Below, in pieces: positions 40,625 to 40,926 of a DNA stretch of 40,926 bases. The notes beneath the pieces were generated by a model, which searched no databases, was not told where the DNA came from, and worked only from the letters and a program-made list of their open reading frames with translations. How positions within the stretch are numbered: position 1 is the stretch's first letter; the number at the start of each line of letters is the position of its first letter. The DNA comes from Fortiea sp. LEGE XX443 (lineage in GTDB: Bacteria; Cyanobacteriota; Cyanobacteriia; Cyanobacteriales; Nostocaceae), in contig NZ_JADEXZ010000056.1 of assembly GCF_015206815.1 (NCBI RefSeq), positions 1 through 40,926 on the forward strand, given 5' to 3'. The translations under genes were made by a program, and so were the position numbers.

Positions 40625-40753
40625 CGGACAATTAGAGAAATCAGTAAACCCTCGACAGAACAATGCAATCTGGAACATTACACTCTATTTTTGTTATCAG
40701 AAACTAGAATCTGTCTGCTTAGGGACTTCCAGAGAATAAAGTATACAACTTAT

Positions 40754-40772
40754 GAAAATGATAATCATTCTG
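40754..40772. promoter_or_regulatory. Fur-box-like sequence
   Basis: GAAAATGATAATCATTCTG matches the classical 19-base Fur box (GATAATGATAATCATTATC) at 16 of 19 positions. In cyanobacteria such boxes precede iron-acquisition genes. No iron gene follows here within the window: a terminator starts 6 bases after it and then a transposase-like start. Confidence 0.45.
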
Positions 40773-40777
40773 GTGGC

Positions 40778-40821
40778 GGGAAGGGAAAGGTTGCTAACGG
40801 CAACCTTTCCCTTCCCTTTTT
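40778..40821 (+). terminator. Very strong intrinsic terminator
   Basis: GGGAAGGGAAAGGTTGC (40778-40794) is perfectly complementary to GCAACCTTTCCCTTCCC (40800-40816), giving 17 base pairs with a TAACG loop, followed by five Ts. It could serve as the end of the ankyrin transcript or shield the next element from read-through. Confidence 0.8.
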
Positions 40822-40867
40822 GTAGTAAATTCAATGATGATTCGATTTTGGATGTGCATAGGTGTCA

Positions 40868-40926
40868 ATGGAATTAACAGATTCACTAAAGCATTTGTTG
40901 AAGGAAACTGCACAGCAATTAAAAGG
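40868..40926 (+). CDS. Start of a probable transposase (ISAzo13-like), cut by window end
   Basis: ATG 40868 begins MELTDSLKHLLKETAQQLK. This resembles the opening of ISAzo13-family transposases of cyanobacteria (LTD.LK.LL.ETAQ.LKG...). Only 19 residues are visible, so the call is tentative. No clear ribosome-binding site is seen. If right, the hairpin at 40778-40821 might be part of the element's end. Confidence 0.4.
   Translation, partial: MELTDSLKHLLKETAQQLK

Noticed and set aside
40607-40825. 72-codon plus-strand frame
   Set aside because: It begins within the miniature element, runs through the Fur-box-like site and ends in the terminator hairpin; no protein-like features.
1-40926. tRNA or rRNA genes
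   Set aside because: I scanned intergenic spaces for T-arm (GGTTCGAATCC-like) sequences and rRNA blocks and saw none.

Overview
The window looks like chromosome from a filamentous, Nostoc/Anabaena/Calothrix-type cyanobacterium. The reasons are the very frequent octamer GCGATCGC (the HIP1 palindrome of cyanobacteria), many short dispersed palindromes and G/C-rich low-complexity repeats of the sort known from Nostocales, and cyanobacterial or plastid-type families: PAP/fibrillin, a pheophorbide-oxygenase-like Rieske protein, DUF1997, DUF4079, a rubrerythrin with a C-terminal rubredoxin, a NucA-like nuclease and a CHAT protein with WD40 and TPR repeats. No rRNA, tRNA or CRISPR array was found.

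Layout. 1-2252 is a damaged signalling region: the 5' end of an IS5-like transposase (minus strand) abuts a decapitated histidine kinase, then an intact REC-PAS-histidine kinase and the tail of a lost GGDEF protein. 2280-6329 holds exonuclease III, a family-4 glycosyltransferase, a tiny zinc-ribbon protein, a zinc alcohol dehydrogenase-like protein and a small membrane protein. 6330-6866 has no protein gene but contains a strong candidate for a structured small RNA with its own -10 box and terminator. 6867-11527 holds nagA, purE, a Rieske oxygenase, a fibrillin-like protein and an ArsR-type repressor; a miniature inverted-repeat element sits at the nagA/purE junction and directly at the arsR stop codon. 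11719-17493 is one giant minus-strand gene: signal peptide, 24 WD40 blades in three blocks of eight, TPRs and a CHAT protease domain. Its upstream region carries a 21-bp minisatellite.

17811-24092 has an old-yellow-enzyme reductase with an altered active-site motif, rubrerythrin, a possible orphan antitoxin, a 17-TPR protein, a small hypothetical protein and a bestrophin-like channel. 24223-28074 is a fused HyuA-HyuB 5-oxoprolinase/hydantoinase whose reading frame has absorbed three different repeat families. 28086-28412 is a pile-up of non-coding repeats. 28507-33110 has a small conserved-looking protein and a 1307-residue hybrid sensor kinase. 33574-40452 holds a secreted NucA-like nuclease, lysyl-tRNA synthetase with a KTSC tail, an atypical SDR, DUF1997 and DUF4079 proteins and a 13-ankyrin protein. 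The window ends with a third miniature-element copy, a Fur-box-like site, a very strong terminator and the first codons of what looks like another transposase.

How the genes relate. Few genes form obvious operons; most are single transcription units, often separated by hairpins. Loose functional themes are signal transduction (two intact hybrid kinases plus two broken signalling genes), protein-protein scaffolds (WD40, TPR, ankyrin), oxidative-stress chemistry (OYE and rubrerythrin side by side) and housekeeping (xth, purE, nagA, lysS). The most notable items are the candidate sRNA, the 3x8-bladed WD40-TPR-CHAT protein, the repeat-invaded oxoprolinase and the mobile or miniature elements at gene ends.
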